DNA of 49,766 nt from positions 1 to 49,766 of the forward strand of contig LKUD01000048.1 in NCBI GenBank assembly GCA_001412355.1, read 5' to 3'. Positions 27,642 through 35,523 of this stretch are shown piece after piece. The notes under the pieces are model-generated. The model searched no databases. It worked only from the letters and a program-made list of their open reading frames with translations, and was not told the DNA's origin. Origin of the DNA: Methanoculleus sp. SDB. Lineage in GTDB: Archaea > Halobacteriota > Methanomicrobia > Methanomicrobiales > Methanomicrobiaceae. Each line of letters begins with the position of its first letter. Within the stretch, counting starts at the first letter, position 1. Position numbers and translations under genes: made by a program.

Positions 27642-27695
27642 GAATAGTTATATATTTGTATAAATATTATGGTGACTGTATAACGGGTGATACGT

Positions 27696-28013
27696 GTGGA
27701 TCTGTTTGAAGAGAAAATGCGAGCCATGAAGGAGATGGCACCCGAAAACCGGATGGAGATGGTGAAAAACCTTAAAAACCGGTGTCCCTGCCCGACCTGC
27801 CCGAGCTACAACAACTGCGCGAAAGAGGCCGGTGAAACACTCTTCTGTTCGACCGGAAAGAGTTTTATGTGCATCTCCGAGGAGAAGGGCTGCATCTGCC
27901 CGACCTGTCCGATCACAAAGGAGATGGGACTGAAGTACCAGTCCTTCTGCACCCGCGGGGCTGAAAAAGCACAGCGGTATGAACACACCCTCTGGGGCAC
28001 TAAAATGATCTGA
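27696..28013 (+). CDS. Cys-rich DUF2769-type protein
   Basis: A protein of 105 residues. GTG 27696 is chosen because GGTGA (27686-27690) precedes it at good spacing; ATG 27717 is possible. Eleven cysteines are visible, including two similar units: CPCPTCPSYNNC and CICPTCPITKEMG, with CSTGKSFMC between them. This matches the DUF2769 family of methanogens, presumed to bind zinc or an iron-sulphur cluster; function unknown. A promoter TATATATTTGTATAAATA lies at about 27649-27668. Cytoplasmic, no signal peptide. Confidence 0.8.
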   Translation: MDLFEEKMRAMKEMAPENRMEMVKNLKNRCPCPTCPSYNNCAKEAGETLFCSTGKSFMCISEEKGCICPTCPITKEMGLKYQSFCTRGAEKAQRYEHTLWGTKMI

Positions 28014-28027
28014 TCCCTTATTTTTCA

Positions 28028-28687
28028 CTATCCGGTTGCAGTGATAAGTGCGGATGCGATCTCCTCCGCACGATCCGGGGTGAGGATATTCGGGTAGGCA
28101 AGGATGTGTGCCCGCAGTTCGTCCCCATAGACAATATCGACGGTCGTGTCCTCAAAGATCGATTTCATCGAAGTATTAACGAAGACAACCACCGCATACA
28201 CCCATTCCCCGAGGTGCCGCTCCGTGAGAAACTCATTGAGCACGGAGGCGTTGTACTTCGCCTGTTTGCTCGGGCTTCTCCCGAGAGGAATCCAGTCATC
28301 CCTGACCTTCCGGTACCACGCATCGCCCCGGCAGGCCACAAAACCACGGTAATTCTTCGTTTCGATAACAAAGATCCCCTTCGGCCCTACCAGTACGTGA
28401 TCGATATCACCATCGGCGCCGGGGAGCCGCACACCGTTGAAAAGGGTGTAGCGGTCATCAAATCCCTCCAGAATGACTGCAACCGCATCCTCACCCCGTA
28501 TACCGGCGCGATACGCCCTGTATTTTCCGGCGAGATAGGTGAGGGAGACGGGAATGCCGATGAGAAAAAGCGGGTGCACCACCCATCCGAGCAGAATAAG
28601 GAACACGGTGGAGAGAACGGCGAGAAACGCCAGTTCACGGAGACGATGCTTCAGATAACTATTTTTTCCGCCCGCTACGCGCACCAT
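28028..28687 (-). CDS. membrane-anchored NERD-domain nuclease-like protein
   Basis: A 219-residue protein. Two N-terminal hydrophobic segments (about 17-37 and 40-53) probably form a membrane hairpin. The NERD domain starts near 58 (GEDAVAVILEGF) and contains the nuclease-type pattern D-x10-ExK in GDIDHVLVGPKGIFVIETKN, so the catalytic residues look intact. A conserved Q appears later in SPSKQAKYN. NERD proteins are related to restriction-type endonucleases and are often found with DNA-processing or signalling domains; this one stands alone. It converges with the DUF2769 gene. Substrate unknown. Confidence 0.87.
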   Translation of the reverse strand: MVRVAGGKNSYLKHRLRELAFLAVLSTVFLILLGWVVHPLFLIGIPVSLTYLAGKYRAYRAGIRGEDAVAVILEGFDDRYTLFNGVRLPGADGDIDHVLVGPKGIFVIETKNYRGFVACRGDAWYRKVRDDWIPLGRSPSKQAKYNASVLNEFLTERHLGEWVYAVVVFVNTSMKSIFEDTTVDIVYGDELRAHILAYPNILTPDRAEEIASALITATG

Positions 28688-28782
28688 GCGGATCTACGTT
28701 TACCCACAGGCATCCATGAGCCTATCGATCGTAACCACCGGTGAAAACGCTTCACCCTGCACGAAGCTCCGGAAAGCACGCC

Positions 28783-29337
28783 TCACCGGTGCCGATGCAG
28801 CCGCGTATACGCGCTCATCACCAGTAGACCGGCACATACCGCCCATGCAGCCCCTCCCGCCCGTGTTGCCGATGGGAGCGGACTCGGCGTCATCGGGAGG
28901 ACGGCGGCCGGTTCGGTTACTGCAGGCGTCGCGATCTCCGCTTTCGTTGCAGGCCGGGAGAGCAGGGTGAATGTGGTGGTTTCGACGACATCGGTTTCAA
29001 GCACCTCCGCCGTAACGAGGTAGTCACCGGGAGGATACGACGCAGTATCCACCGTCATGTACCACCGGTTCACGCCTCCTCCGCCCTTTTCCACGGTCAC
29101 CTGACCCGATGTGCCGCCGATTCCGGGGGGGGCGGATTTGTTGGTCGGTCCGAACGCAAGAAGCTCGATCGTCACGAGAATCCGGTTCCCGGGTGAAAAG
29201 GCCGTTGTGCCGTTGAGGCTGATCACATCACCCACGTATTTGTCGGCTTCGGGTGTGATCATGACTGCCGCTGATCCGGACGCGATAAGAAGCAGTAGTC
29301 CCGTCACAACGGCGCCTGCCACTATTCTGCTCGTCAT
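28783..29337 (-). CDS. exported protein with C-terminal membrane anchor
   Basis: A protein of 184 residues. GGAGG stands eight bases before ATG 29337, which I prefer to ATG 29343. The signal peptide is clear (AVVTGLLLLIASGSAAV). The extracellular part has beta-rich segments (GDVISLNGTTAFSPGNRILV, then WYMTVDTASYPPGDYLVTAEV) resembling the small Ig-like domains of methanogen surface proteins. A Thr/Pro/Ala-rich linker and one membrane helix (AAWAVCAGLLVMSAY) with a basic tail complete it. Role unknown, probably cell-surface. Confidence 0.78.
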   Translation of the reverse strand: MTSRIVAGAVVTGLLLLIASGSAAVMITPEADKYVGDVISLNGTTAFSPGNRILVTIELLAFGPTNKSAPPGIGGTSGQVTVEKGGGGVNRWYMTVDTASYPPGDYLVTAEVLETDVVETTTFTLLSRPATKAEIATPAVTEPAAVLPMTPSPLPSATRAGGAAWAVCAGLLVMSAYTRLHRHR

Positions 29338-29419
29338 TATCATTCCTCCTCCCTTCACCGACCAATAGCCGGCTGACATAATGAATACTTTTATGCGGAG
29401 AATAAACATTTGTGCAGGT

Positions 29420-29908
29420 ATGAAACAGATTGACCAGATGTCGGGAGTGCCGGGAATGCTTCGGCCGTTCAAGAAATTTATCATGGAAGCAGGTCTTGGT
29501 TCCGGCGACCAGATCGTGTATTATGGCTGCCCCGGGACATGCACGCCGTTTATCGAATTGCTCGCGTTTGCGATACGGGATCTCCCCGTACAACAGGTGT
29601 ATGTTCCGTATTTCGAGGAATCAAATGCAAAGCAGCTTGCACTTCGGGAGGGTGTCGGGATGCAGGTGACGGAAGGGGCGGTCAGCCTCTCACCGGCCGT
29701 CATCGTGGTGATGGGTGGCCTCTCAATGCCGGGCGTCCCCGTTACCGTTGAAAAGGCATCGGAGACGGTCGCTCAGTACAGCGCCCGAAAGATCGGTGTC
29801 TGCTTTATGGATATGTTTCAAAAAACCGGGTGGCTCGATTCGATTGCGTTCGATCTCCTTATCGACGCAACCATCGATCCGGTGCGTATCTATTCGGGAC
29901 AGGACTGA
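29420..29908 (+). CDS. DUF2124-type protein of methanogens
   Basis: A protein of 162 residues from ATG 29420. The pattern GLGSGDQIVYYGCPGTCTPFIELL, then VVMGGLSMPG and ARKIGVCFMDMFQKTGW, matches my recollection of the methanogen-specific DUF2124 family. Three cysteines are conserved-looking (GCPGTC and VCF). No signal or membrane segment, so cytoplasmic. Function is not known. It diverges from the exported protein over 82 bp. Confidence 0.78.
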   Translation: MKQIDQMSGVPGMLRPFKKFIMEAGLGSGDQIVYYGCPGTCTPFIELLAFAIRDLPVQQVYVPYFEESNAKQLALREGVGMQVTEGAVSLSPAVIVVMGGLSMPGVPVTVEKASETVAQYSARKIGVCFMDMFQKTGWLDSIAFDLLIDATIDPVRIYSGQD

Positions 29909-29934
29909 TTCGTGGGGAAATACCGGTGCGTACA

Positions 29935-31446
29935 TCAGGGCTCATCAACGGCACCGAAATGTTTCAGTGCGCTGGACGCCTGGTGCAGGTACGTTTCGAT
30001 AACGTACTGGTCTTTGAGCTCGGATCCCTTCGGAAGCAGGAAGAATGTCCCACCAAGGAGCGAGGATCCGGCCGTGAGTCCCATCATGTAGATGCCGCCC
30101 AGATCCAGTTCCTTTTTAATTTTCTTCGCTTGTGAGCGGGTGGCAATTCCATCAAGGAGAAACTCCATCTCGCCGTTCAGTTTGATAAGTTCGCCCTGTA
30201 AAAGACCGTTCCATCCTTTCCCGGCAAGCTCCGCTACCATCTTTTCCGGTGCGCACCCGGCAATACCGGCAAAATGCTCCGGGATCGGACCCCCTCCATC
30301 AAATCGTATGGTGATGTCCGAATCTTCGTTGTGACAGGCAAAAACAACGATATAGAGTGCTTCCGGCACAAGGATCTGCAGATGTTTGCCGATATTTCTG
30401 AAGATGTCGGTGCCGGGAGGCATGTCGATGAAATTCATCGCAGTCTGGGCAAGGAATTCCATGTACTTGTAGTACCGCTTGACCATGCCTTCGCGCTCTT
30501 TCTCGCGGGTGATATCGCGCCCGACAATCTGGTACTCGCGCGAGTCATCGGCAGGGTTGGGCGTAATGAGCCGCGTCGTCCACATGTGCCAGAAAATATC
30601 CTTCGAGCTTCGCCACTCCCGTCCCTCCTGAGGGAGAATGACGCGGTACTCCGATACGCATACGGGCTTTTCACCCGTAAGCCCGGAAATCTCAGCCTTT
30701 ACTATGTCCCTGTCATCCTCGAGGATATAGGAATAAATGGTTGTGCCGAGGATTTCCTCACAGGGCAGGGCAAAATACCGGCAGAACGCGCTGTTGGCAA
30801 ATGTTAGCGTTCCGTCCGGAAGAAACCGGCAGATCAGGTCCGTCTGATCCTCAACGATTGTCCGGTACCTCTCCTCGCTCTTTTTAAGAGCCTCTTCGGT
30901 CTCCTTGAGGCTGGTGACATCCTCCATAATTGCGATGACACCCTTGTTTCCGCCTTCGAAGACCGTAGGGATAAACTTCAGCCTGAAATAGCAGGTCCTG
31001 TCGTTTCCATCATACTCAACCTCGCGGGTCGTCCCCGTTCCCGCATTGCACTCTTCGATCATTTCCGCAATTCCGGGAGTGGTGAGCAGGGGCAGATCCG
31101 CTTCCGTCACCTTCCTGCCGATCAAATCCGATTCCTCACGGCCTGTGAAGGTGAGGTAGCCCTTATTGACGTGGATGACCCGTGCATCCTCGTCAAGCAC
31201 GACAATTAAATCCGAAGAACAGGAGAGCATCGAGCTGATCGGGATGCGATCGGAGATCGTGTAGACCTTGGCGTTGCCCAGCACCTGAACCTCGACCTGA
31301 CCGGAGATTAAAAGAATATGCAGATATTTTGCTATCGAATTGCGGTTAATATTCAGCTGGCGGGAGATATCAGTTATCGTCATCCCTTTCGGCCGGAACT
31401 TAAGGGAGTTGAGAATCCGTGCAACCGTCTCCTCGTCGCCCTGCAT
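29935..31446 (-). CDS. HTH-PAS-PAS-GAF-like regulator next to the frh operon
   Basis: A protein of 503 residues. Residues about 5-60 form a helix-turn-helix (MTITDISRQLNINRNSIAKYL) clearly homologous to that of the gene at 26399; the next block (RIPISSMLSCSSDLIVVLDE) is also shared. PAS/PAC domains lie at about 70-185 and 190-320. The last 170 residues (AQTAMNFIDMPPGTDIFRNI onward) resemble a GAF or similar sensor output, with Cys residues at FACHNED and AGCAPEK. No kinase domain is seen. A TATA element centred 26 bp before the ATG (31469-31476) points to a leaderless message. It is 128 bp downstream of frhB on the same strand. Regulation of frh by it is only a guess. Confidence 0.83.
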   Translation of the reverse strand: MQGDEETVARILNSLKFRPKGMTITDISRQLNINRNSIAKYLHILLISGQVEVQVLGNAKVYTISDRIPISSMLSCSSDLIVVLDEDARVIHVNKGYLTFTGREESDLIGRKVTEADLPLLTTPGIAEMIEECNAGTGTTREVEYDGNDRTCYFRLKFIPTVFEGGNKGVIAIMEDVTSLKETEEALKKSEERYRTIVEDQTDLICRFLPDGTLTFANSAFCRYFALPCEEILGTTIYSYILEDDRDIVKAEISGLTGEKPVCVSEYRVILPQEGREWRSSKDIFWHMWTTRLITPNPADDSREYQIVGRDITREKEREGMVKRYYKYMEFLAQTAMNFIDMPPGTDIFRNIGKHLQILVPEALYIVVFACHNEDSDITIRFDGGGPIPEHFAGIAGCAPEKMVAELAGKGWNGLLQGELIKLNGEMEFLLDGIATRSQAKKIKKELDLGGIYMMGLTAGSSLLGGTFFLLPKGSELKDQYVIETYLHQASSALKHFGAVDEP

Positions 31447-31481
31447 GAGTAGATATCAGGAATAGTGGTTAATAAAGATTT

Positions 31482-31500
31482 ACGGAAACCGGACGGAACC
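31482..31500 (-). promoter_or_regulatory. tandem GGTT(T)CCGT boxes before the HTH-PAS TATA element
   Basis: On the minus strand GGTTCCGT and GGTTTCCGT are repeated one helical turn apart (11 bp), ending five bases before the TATA element at 31469-31476. This is the position expected for an activator or autoregulator bound beside TFB/TBP. Confidence 0.4.
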
Positions 31501-31556
31501 ATTAAAACGAAATTCTTCGGCTTTTTACACAATCCGGACCAGCACATACGGCCACG

Positions 31557-31573
31557 GGAAAATAAAGAAAAAT
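31557..31573 (-). terminator. T-tract after frhB
   Basis: Directly past the frhB TAA, the minus strand reads a T-rich run (AATTTTTCTTTATTTT). This is a typical archaeal oligo-T terminator and would close the frh transcript. Confidence 0.5.
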
Positions 31574-32452
31574 TTAGAGGTAGGGATTCCTGAGCGCCTT
31601 GCCGGATCCGTCGGCTTTCACGCCGAAGGATGCGCGGGCTTCCACGGTCTTCTGGTTCTTCGTGATCTTGTCTGTTGCCAGCTTGGTCACGAGTTCCAGA
31701 CCGGGTTTGACCTCCTCGATTGGCTTGGTCTCGAAGCACCCGGCATCGACTGCCCGTGCCCATACGCCGTCCCCGACCTTGGTCCGCACAAAGACCGTGC
31801 TCCACCCGTCGGGCGTGCCCACGGATCCCGTGGAAACATCGGCGAGATTGGAGACGTAGTCGAGACAGACGTGGCAGCCGGGCTGCTCGTACTTGTGGGT
31901 CAGCTTTAAGGGAATCTGGGACAGGCCACCGCGCTCGGTGTACACCGAGAACTTGCCCTTGCCGATATCCATCTTGACGGCCGACTCCATCTTCACGGTG
32001 CAGTGGTCTTCCACCATGGTCTCGAGACCCTGGTACGGGAAGTTTTCCATGCAGAAGATGCCGATTGCGAGTGCAATCTTGTCGGGCACGTCGCGCATGC
32101 CGATCGGGTAGAGCTGTGCCTTCCGGAGACCCTGCATCTGGCAGGGCGTGCCGACGATACCGACCTTGTCAAGACCGTAGGACCGCGTCGCCTCCTTGAT
32201 CAGCGCCATGTTCGGGCTGATCGTATAGCGGGTGCCGCGAGCTGCGAGCAGTTCCGCCTTCGTGGTGGCGACGACGGGTTCGGGCATCCAGGGTTCGGCA
32301 CCGGGTCCGGCGACGATGGCGCCGTCGATGATGCCCTCATCAAGCGCGAACGCAAAGAGCTGGGTTACAATTCCGCCATCCTGGGACGCGGAAAGGATTC
32401 CCTTGTCCGTCGAACGGGCCGCAACTGCAGACTTGTAGTTACCGAGAACCAT
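31574..32452 (-). CDS. frhB: coenzyme F420 hydrogenase subunit beta
   Basis: A 292-residue iron-sulphur flavoprotein, the F420-binding subunit. Family stretches include SASQDGGIVTQLFAFAL at the N terminus, then GTPCQMQGLRKAQ and GIFCMENFPYQGLE, and CHVCLDYVSNLADVSTG for the cluster and FAD region. Electrons from H2 pass through FrhG to FAD here and reduce F420. ATG 32452 follows GGAGGTGA located at the end of frhG, four bases away from that stop. Last gene of frhADGB. Confidence 0.96.
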   Translation of the reverse strand: MVLGNYKSAVAARSTDKGILSASQDGGIVTQLFAFALDEGIIDGAIVAGPGAEPWMPEPVVATTKAELLAARGTRYTISPNMALIKEATRSYGLDKVGIVGTPCQMQGLRKAQLYPIGMRDVPDKIALAIGIFCMENFPYQGLETMVEDHCTVKMESAVKMDIGKGKFSVYTERGGLSQIPLKLTHKYEQPGCHVCLDYVSNLADVSTGSVGTPDGWSTVFVRTKVGDGVWARAVDAGCFETKPIEEVKPGLELVTKLATDKITKNQKTVEARASFGVKADGSGKALRNPYL

Positions 32453-32455
32453 TTC

Positions 32456-33412
32456 TCACTCACCTCCCTGACCCATTGCAGCACCAATCAGTTCGGTGAT
32501 GCTCTCGAATTCGTTGATCACATCGAAGTTGAAGAAGCTCCGCGGGCATTGTGCGTAGCATGCACCGCATTTGATGCACAAGTCGCGATCGACCTGCGGT
32601 TTGCCGTATACCATCGTGATTGCACGGACGGGACACGTTGCCGCACAGGTACCGCAGCCCATACAGAGGCCCTGGTTGATGACATCGTACATGAGATCGC
32701 AGCCGCAGGCTTCAGTCCCGCGCTTTGCGAGATTCATCAGCGGTGTCAGGTACGCAGCCGCGAGCGCCTTCTGCTCGTCGGTTCCCTGCAGGAGCAGGTA
32801 TGCCATCACGCAGACGTTCCTGATAGACTGGGGGCCCGGCGGGCATCCCGGCAGGGTAACGTCCACATCGATGATATCCCCGATGGGCAGGTACGACTCG
32901 TGCTGCGGCTGGTTCCACTGACCGCCACGGCAGAAGCGCGTGATGTTGCCGTACGATGCACATGCACCGAGGGCGACAACGACCTTCGCCTTCCTCCTTG
33001 TTTCCTTAATCTCTTCAACGGCCATCTCGTCCTGGATACAGACGGAGCCCTCTACCAGAGCCACATCCATCTCGGGAACATGCCGTACATCTACGAGGGT
33101 TAATGCGTAGACGAGATCGGCATAATCATCGAGAATCTTAAAGAGCCCTTCGTAGTTGTCAGCAAGGGACACGAGACATCCGGTACATCCGCTCATGTGC
33201 ACGTGCCCGACTGTAATTTTGTTTGCCACAGGCTTTTCCTCCTGAATTACTCCTTCCAGCTTTTGTTCAATTTTCACATCACCGGGTTTTGATGCAGGTT
33301 TTGCGACCGGTATCGCCTTTTCAGCCGGCATTTCCGCCGGTTTCTCAGGCGCCGTCCGCTTCTCCTGCGGCTCCCCCATGATGAGTTTTTTGAGAGCTGA
33401 TAGTATGCCCAT
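32456..33412 (-). CDS. frhG: coenzyme F420 hydrogenase subunit gamma, with N-terminal extension
   Basis: A protein of 318 residues. The small-subunit proximal cluster site starts at SGCTGC (about residue 75), and two ferredoxin motifs lie near the end: CMGCGTCAATCP and CIKCGACYAQCP. It carries electrons from the NiFe centre in FrhA to FrhB. Compared with the usual 270-280 residues, some 65 residues are added in front: MGILSALKKLIMG, which could form an amphipathic helix, and then a Pro/Ala/Lys/Glu linker. The long start is supported by AGGAGTGG just before ATG 33412; the next ATG (33379) has no such site. The start lies inside frhD (68-bp overlap). Confidence 0.94.
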   Translation of the reverse strand: MGILSALKKLIMGEPQEKRTAPEKPAEMPAEKAIPVAKPASKPGDVKIEQKLEGVIQEEKPVANKITVGHVHMSGCTGCLVSLADNYEGLFKILDDYADLVYALTLVDVRHVPEMDVALVEGSVCIQDEMAVEEIKETRRKAKVVVALGACASYGNITRFCRGGQWNQPQHESYLPIGDIIDVDVTLPGCPPGPQSIRNVCVMAYLLLQGTDEQKALAAAYLTPLMNLAKRGTEACGCDLMYDVINQGLCMGCGTCAATCPVRAITMVYGKPQVDRDLCIKCGACYAQCPRSFFNFDVINEFESITELIGAAMGQGGE

Positions 33413-33905
33413 AATCCACTCCTATTTCGTCAAGTACTAAACGTACTGCCTTAGGAATGGCCTTTTTCACCGTATCAGTGACCCAGAATTCGTAACTTTC
33501 GTCTTCGTTCGAAATCCGGGAGAGTTCAATACACTCTGGCTGGCATCCGATGATGACAATCTCCATGCGTTCCGCAAGAACCCTCAGGGGTTCCCGCAGT
33601 CCCCACGAATGGTCGTCGGTATAGCTCCCCGGTGAAAGATAATCGGGCGTAACCTTCGTGATCTGCCCGGGTTCTCCTCCGAAATCAAGGATGTCAACGA
33701 TGACCATCTTCCGGACAGGCGCGTCTGACTGCGCCATCAGCGTGAAGAGATAATGGGGGCCCGCAAGGCCGGCGTCAAGCACCTTCACGTTTTCGGGAAG
33801 GGCGATTTTCTTGAGCTCCGAAACCACAGCAGGTCCGAACCCGTCGTCGGTCTGGAGCGGATTGCCGCATCCGACCACCATATTCTCAGAATACCAGTCC
33901 AACAT
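33345..33905 (-). CDS. frhD: coenzyme F420 hydrogenase maturation protease
   Basis: A protein of 186 residues of the HycI/HyaD endopeptidase family, with VGCGNPLQTDDGFGPAV at the N terminus (the Asp is a nickel ligand in relatives). It cleaves the C-terminal tail of the NiFe large subunit after nickel insertion. Between frhA and frhG in the usual frhADGB order. The final 23 residues are encoded in the overlap with frhG and are low in complexity (SSQKTHHGGAAGEADGA), so they are probably not needed for activity. Confidence 0.93.
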   Translation of the reverse strand: MLDWYSENMVVGCGNPLQTDDGFGPAVVSELKKIALPENVKVLDAGLAGPHYLFTLMAQSDAPVRKMVIVDILDFGGEPGQITKVTPDYLSPGSYTDDHSWGLREPLRVLAERMEIVIIGCQPECIELSRISNEDESYEFWVTDTVKKAIPKAVRLVLDEIGVDYGHTISSQKTHHGGAAGEADGA

Positions 33906-33915
33906 GCACGAACGC

Positions 33916-35286
33916 TCACTGAATGAGTTTCTGGGCCACTACCTTCTTCTCTTCATCGACCACGAGCATGTGAGTCGCACAGGAAACACACGGGTCGTAT
34001 GCACGGACAATGACTTCAGCAAGCTGCCAGGGTGCACCTTCAAGCGCACGGCTGCACGTCGGGAAGTTCCAGGTCGTCGGCACGAGCAGTGAGTACCACT
34101 GCACCTTGTTGTCCTTCACCTTCGCGAGGTGGACATCGCATCCGCGGGGCGCTTCGTTCGCACACCAGCCAAGCGATCCATCACCGCTGGGGATCTCGTC
34201 GGCAAGTACACTGCCGGATGTATCGAGTGCGTCGACCGCTTCCATCATGGCGTACAGCGTGTCGGGGAATTCCATCTGGCGGGCAATCTGCAGTCCCATC
34301 GCTCCCTTCCGGTCGTAATCGCGGTATTTTGCGAGACGGGCACGGGGACCGACTTCGACGGGTGCTCCGTCGTAGAGCGGGACGCCGGTGCATGCCTCCA
34401 TCTGGGGCCATGCCTTTGCGCCTGCCTTTGTTGTACCGCCGAACGGGTAACTGGGATCCTCGAGGTCAATCTCCATTTCACCCATATACCAGTCCCAGGG
34501 GCGGACTTCGGTCCAGCGCTCGGGACTCCACTGGGGATCGAGATCAAGGCTGGAGCTCGCGTAAAGCGGGGCTGCTGCCATGTATCCCTGATCGTGGAAG
34601 CCGAACTTCTCCGTCTTCTCAACTTCCACACCGCTTGCATTCGCTGCAGTCGGGCGCGCATCCCAGTTCTTGAAGATCGCAATCATCAGGTCCATATGGG
34701 CGTGCATGAGCGGTACTCCCTCCTTGGCAAGGTCGTAGATCTTGGCCTTTGCCCGGGGGGTGATATTCGTGTACATACCGCCGACACGGGGATTGCTCGG
34801 GTGAATGGCTTCGCCACCGACAATCTCGCCGATTGTCTGCGCGATCTCGCGGAGGCGCTGAATCCGGAGTGCAACTGTGCGCACGGGCTCCTCAGGAGTG
34901 AACGGGTTGATTTTCACGTCGGTGCCGGGAAGATACATATCCGGCAACGAGAGGATGTTGTGCAGCGCATGGCTGTGGAGCCTGTTTGCACATTGCAGGA
35001 TCAAACGCAGAAGATATGCATCCTCGGGGATTTCACAGCCGATGGAGGCCTCCATTGCCTCGCAACCGGCGAGTGTGTGTGCAATCGGACAGATACCGCA
35101 GACACGTGAGGAGATCTTCGGCACCTGGTGCATCGACTTTCCAATGGCGAGTTTTTCAATACCCCGTACAGGTGTCAGGCTGAGCCAGTCACCACGCTCG
35201 ATGATGCCTTCATCATTGACTTTCAAAACGAGCTTGGTGTGTCCCTCATGCCTGGTGGTTGGGGAAATCTCTACAACTTTCGACAA
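33916..35286 (-). CDS. frhA: coenzyme F420 hydrogenase subunit alpha (NiFe large subunit)
   Basis: A 456-residue protein with both nickel-binding motifs: RVCGICPIAHT near residue 62 and DPCVSCATH near the C terminus. The latter has ordinary cysteine and no selenocysteine codon. After ATH, 17 residues remain (MLVVDEEKKVVAQKLIQ), the expected tail removed by FrhD. The start is a TTG at 35286: the family N terminus MSKVVEISPTTRHEGH begins exactly there, GAGGCGA precedes it, and no in-frame ATG or GTG exists nearby. The enzyme splits H2 and delivers reduced F420 for methanogenesis. Confidence 0.97.
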   Translation of the reverse strand: MSKVVEISPTTRHEGHTKLVLKVNDEGIIERGDWLSLTPVRGIEKLAIGKSMHQVPKISSRVCGICPIAHTLAGCEAMEASIGCEIPEDAYLLRLILQCANRLHSHALHNILSLPDMYLPGTDVKINPFTPEEPVRTVALRIQRLREIAQTIGEIVGGEAIHPSNPRVGGMYTNITPRAKAKIYDLAKEGVPLMHAHMDLMIAIFKNWDARPTAANASGVEVEKTEKFGFHDQGYMAAAPLYASSSLDLDPQWSPERWTEVRPWDWYMGEMEIDLEDPSYPFGGTTKAGAKAWPQMEACTGVPLYDGAPVEVGPRARLAKYRDYDRKGAMGLQIARQMEFPDTLYAMMEAVDALDTSGSVLADEIPSGDGSLGWCANEAPRGCDVHLAKVKDNKVQWYSLLVPTTWNFPTCSRALEGAPWQLAEVIVRAYDPCVSCATHMLVVDEEKKVVAQKLIQ

Positions 35287-35358
35287 TAATATCGCCTCAT
35301 TTTGTATTTTTTGTTCACAGGGCTATACAAGTGTAAATACACATGCTTTCAGCAACAC

Positions 35359-35376
35359 ACGTACTCATGAGTACGT
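35359..35376 (-). promoter_or_regulatory. perfect 18-bp palindrome in the frh promoter
   Basis: ACGTACTCATGAGTACGT is identical to its reverse complement. On the minus strand it directly follows an A/T-rich TATA-like element (TAATTAAAAG, 35380-35389), so it covers the region from the TATA box to the predicted transcription start near 35360, leaving a leader of about 74 bases. A repressor bound here would block frhADGB. A second inverted repeat GTGTA-AA-TACAC is at 35331-35342, and a second TATA-like element (TTGTATAGC) at 35322-35330. The rest of the 35287-35523 gap has no gene. Confidence 0.6.
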
Positions 35377-35523
35377 TATCTTTTAATTATTGCTTCGTTA
35401 AAAATATCTTTCGTTGTGATTTTCCAGATTTTAAAAGAAAAAACCGGAGGAAAACGTGTTTTCCACACATAATAACCGGGAATTAAAAGAGAAACTTGAT
35501 AAAATCTGCTCTGTTTCCGAATA

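Noticed and set aside
33345-33412. The 68-bp frhD/frhG overlap as a sequencing frameshift
   Set aside because: Both frames are supported: frhG has a good ribosome site before its ATG, and frhD simply ends in a low-complexity tail. No base change is needed to explain the overlap.
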